From VFBF01 sp964530695 (GTDB lineage Bacteria > Pseudomonadota > Alphaproteobacteria > Caulobacterales > Aquidulcibacteraceae): a stretch of 23,586 nt of DNA. The notes below the pieces were generated by a model. It was not told where the DNA came from. It saw only the letters and a list, made by a program, of their open reading frames with translations, and made no database searches. The translations under genes and the position numbers were made by a program. The DNA is taken from the NCBI GenBank assembly GCA_964530695.1, contig CAZGYQ010000054.1:1-23586 (forward strand), in the 5' to 3' direction. Below, piece by piece: positions 23,420 through 23,586 of this stretch; within the stretch, counting starts at the first letter, position 1; each line of letters begins with the position of its first letter.

Positions 23420-23586
23420 TTACGCAGGTCGCGGACCGCTTTCGGAGTGCGCCTGCTCGCCGAGGACAGGAATGCGGATCTCAAATCCCGCGCCCCCGCC
23501 TTCGCGATTGAACGCGCGTGCCTGCCCGCCATGCGCATCGACAATCGCGCGCACCACTGAAAGCCCCAAGCCCGCGCCGCCATAGT
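23420..23586 (-). CDS. Sensor histidine kinase, C-terminal fragment
   Basis: The last 54 codons of a gene enter from the right edge on the minus strand and end at TAA (23422-23420). The visible part begins YGGAGLGLSVVRAIVDAHGG, which is the G2 box and following helix of the HATPase_c domain of histidine kinases. It continues with a GGGAGFEIRIPV strand that closes the ATP-binding fold. The kinase would phosphorylate a cognate response regulator, not visible here. The gene is cut by the window, so membrane topology, sensor domain and start are unknown. It reads towards the autotransporter gene, 139 bases away, with a repeat array between. Partial but confident as a histidine kinase-type ATPase. 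Confidence 0.85.
   Translation of the reverse strand, partial: YGGAGLGLSVVRAIVDAHGGQARAFNREGGGAGFEIRIPVLGEQAHSESGPRPA

Noticed and set aside
23293..23583. N-terminal extension of the autotransporter frame
   Set aside because: A signal peptide starts at the GTG at 23280, and the upstream part overlaps the histidine kinase gene in a different frame.

Overview
The window reads as chromosomal DNA of a GC-rich alphaproteobacterium. The strongest evidence is a GTTC-N7-GTTC LexA box, the alphaproteobacterial form, sitting exactly in front of an imuA-imuB-dnaE2 mutagenesis cassette. The large TonB-dependent receptor, the TPR-sulfotransferase, the tandem UspA protein and the GDSL autotransporter would fit a Caulobacterales/Hyphomonadales-like, receptor-rich aquatic bacterium, but that placement is inference. 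I see no rRNA, tRNA, phage, insertion sequence or CRISPR array.

Layout. 1-204: an intergenic leader with a REPIN-like pair of inverted palindromic repeats. 205-1535 (+): an unrecognised 156-residue gene, overlapping by one base the gene for ribosomal protein L11 methyltransferase (prmA). 1545-2588 (-): a GNAT acetyltransferase and a small exported protein, separated by a strong terminator hairpin. 2801-4615 (+): an M24B Xaa-Pro aminopeptidase, convergent with a tandem-domain universal stress protein (4634-5470, -). Across a shared upstream region, possibly with an FNR/FixK-type site, lies an exported YtcJ-like amidohydrolase, followed closely by a BaiN/HI0933-type flavoprotein (5614-8561, +).

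8598-14137 (+): the SOS mutasome operon imuA-imuB-dnaE2. Its genes overlap one another. The promoter carries the LexA box inside its 17-bp spacer, and the predicted start point falls on the imuA ATG. 14204-16620 (+): an APC-family permease whose stop overlaps a Rieske-type oxygenase, looking like an uptake-plus-oxidation pair. 16700-20962 (+): a TPR-sulfotransferase and a TonB-dependent receptor. 20963-21315: a gene-poor stretch with three consecutive perfect hairpins. 21316-23280 (-): a GDSL esterase autotransporter with unusual catalytic blocks. Upstream of it are three 11-bp-spaced direct repeats, then the last 54 codons of a histidine kinase running off the right edge.

I do not see a complete, unmistakably new system. 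The most promising leads are the REPIN-like element, the apparently leaderless SOS promoter, the permease-oxygenase pair, and the repeat array between the histidine kinase and the esterase.
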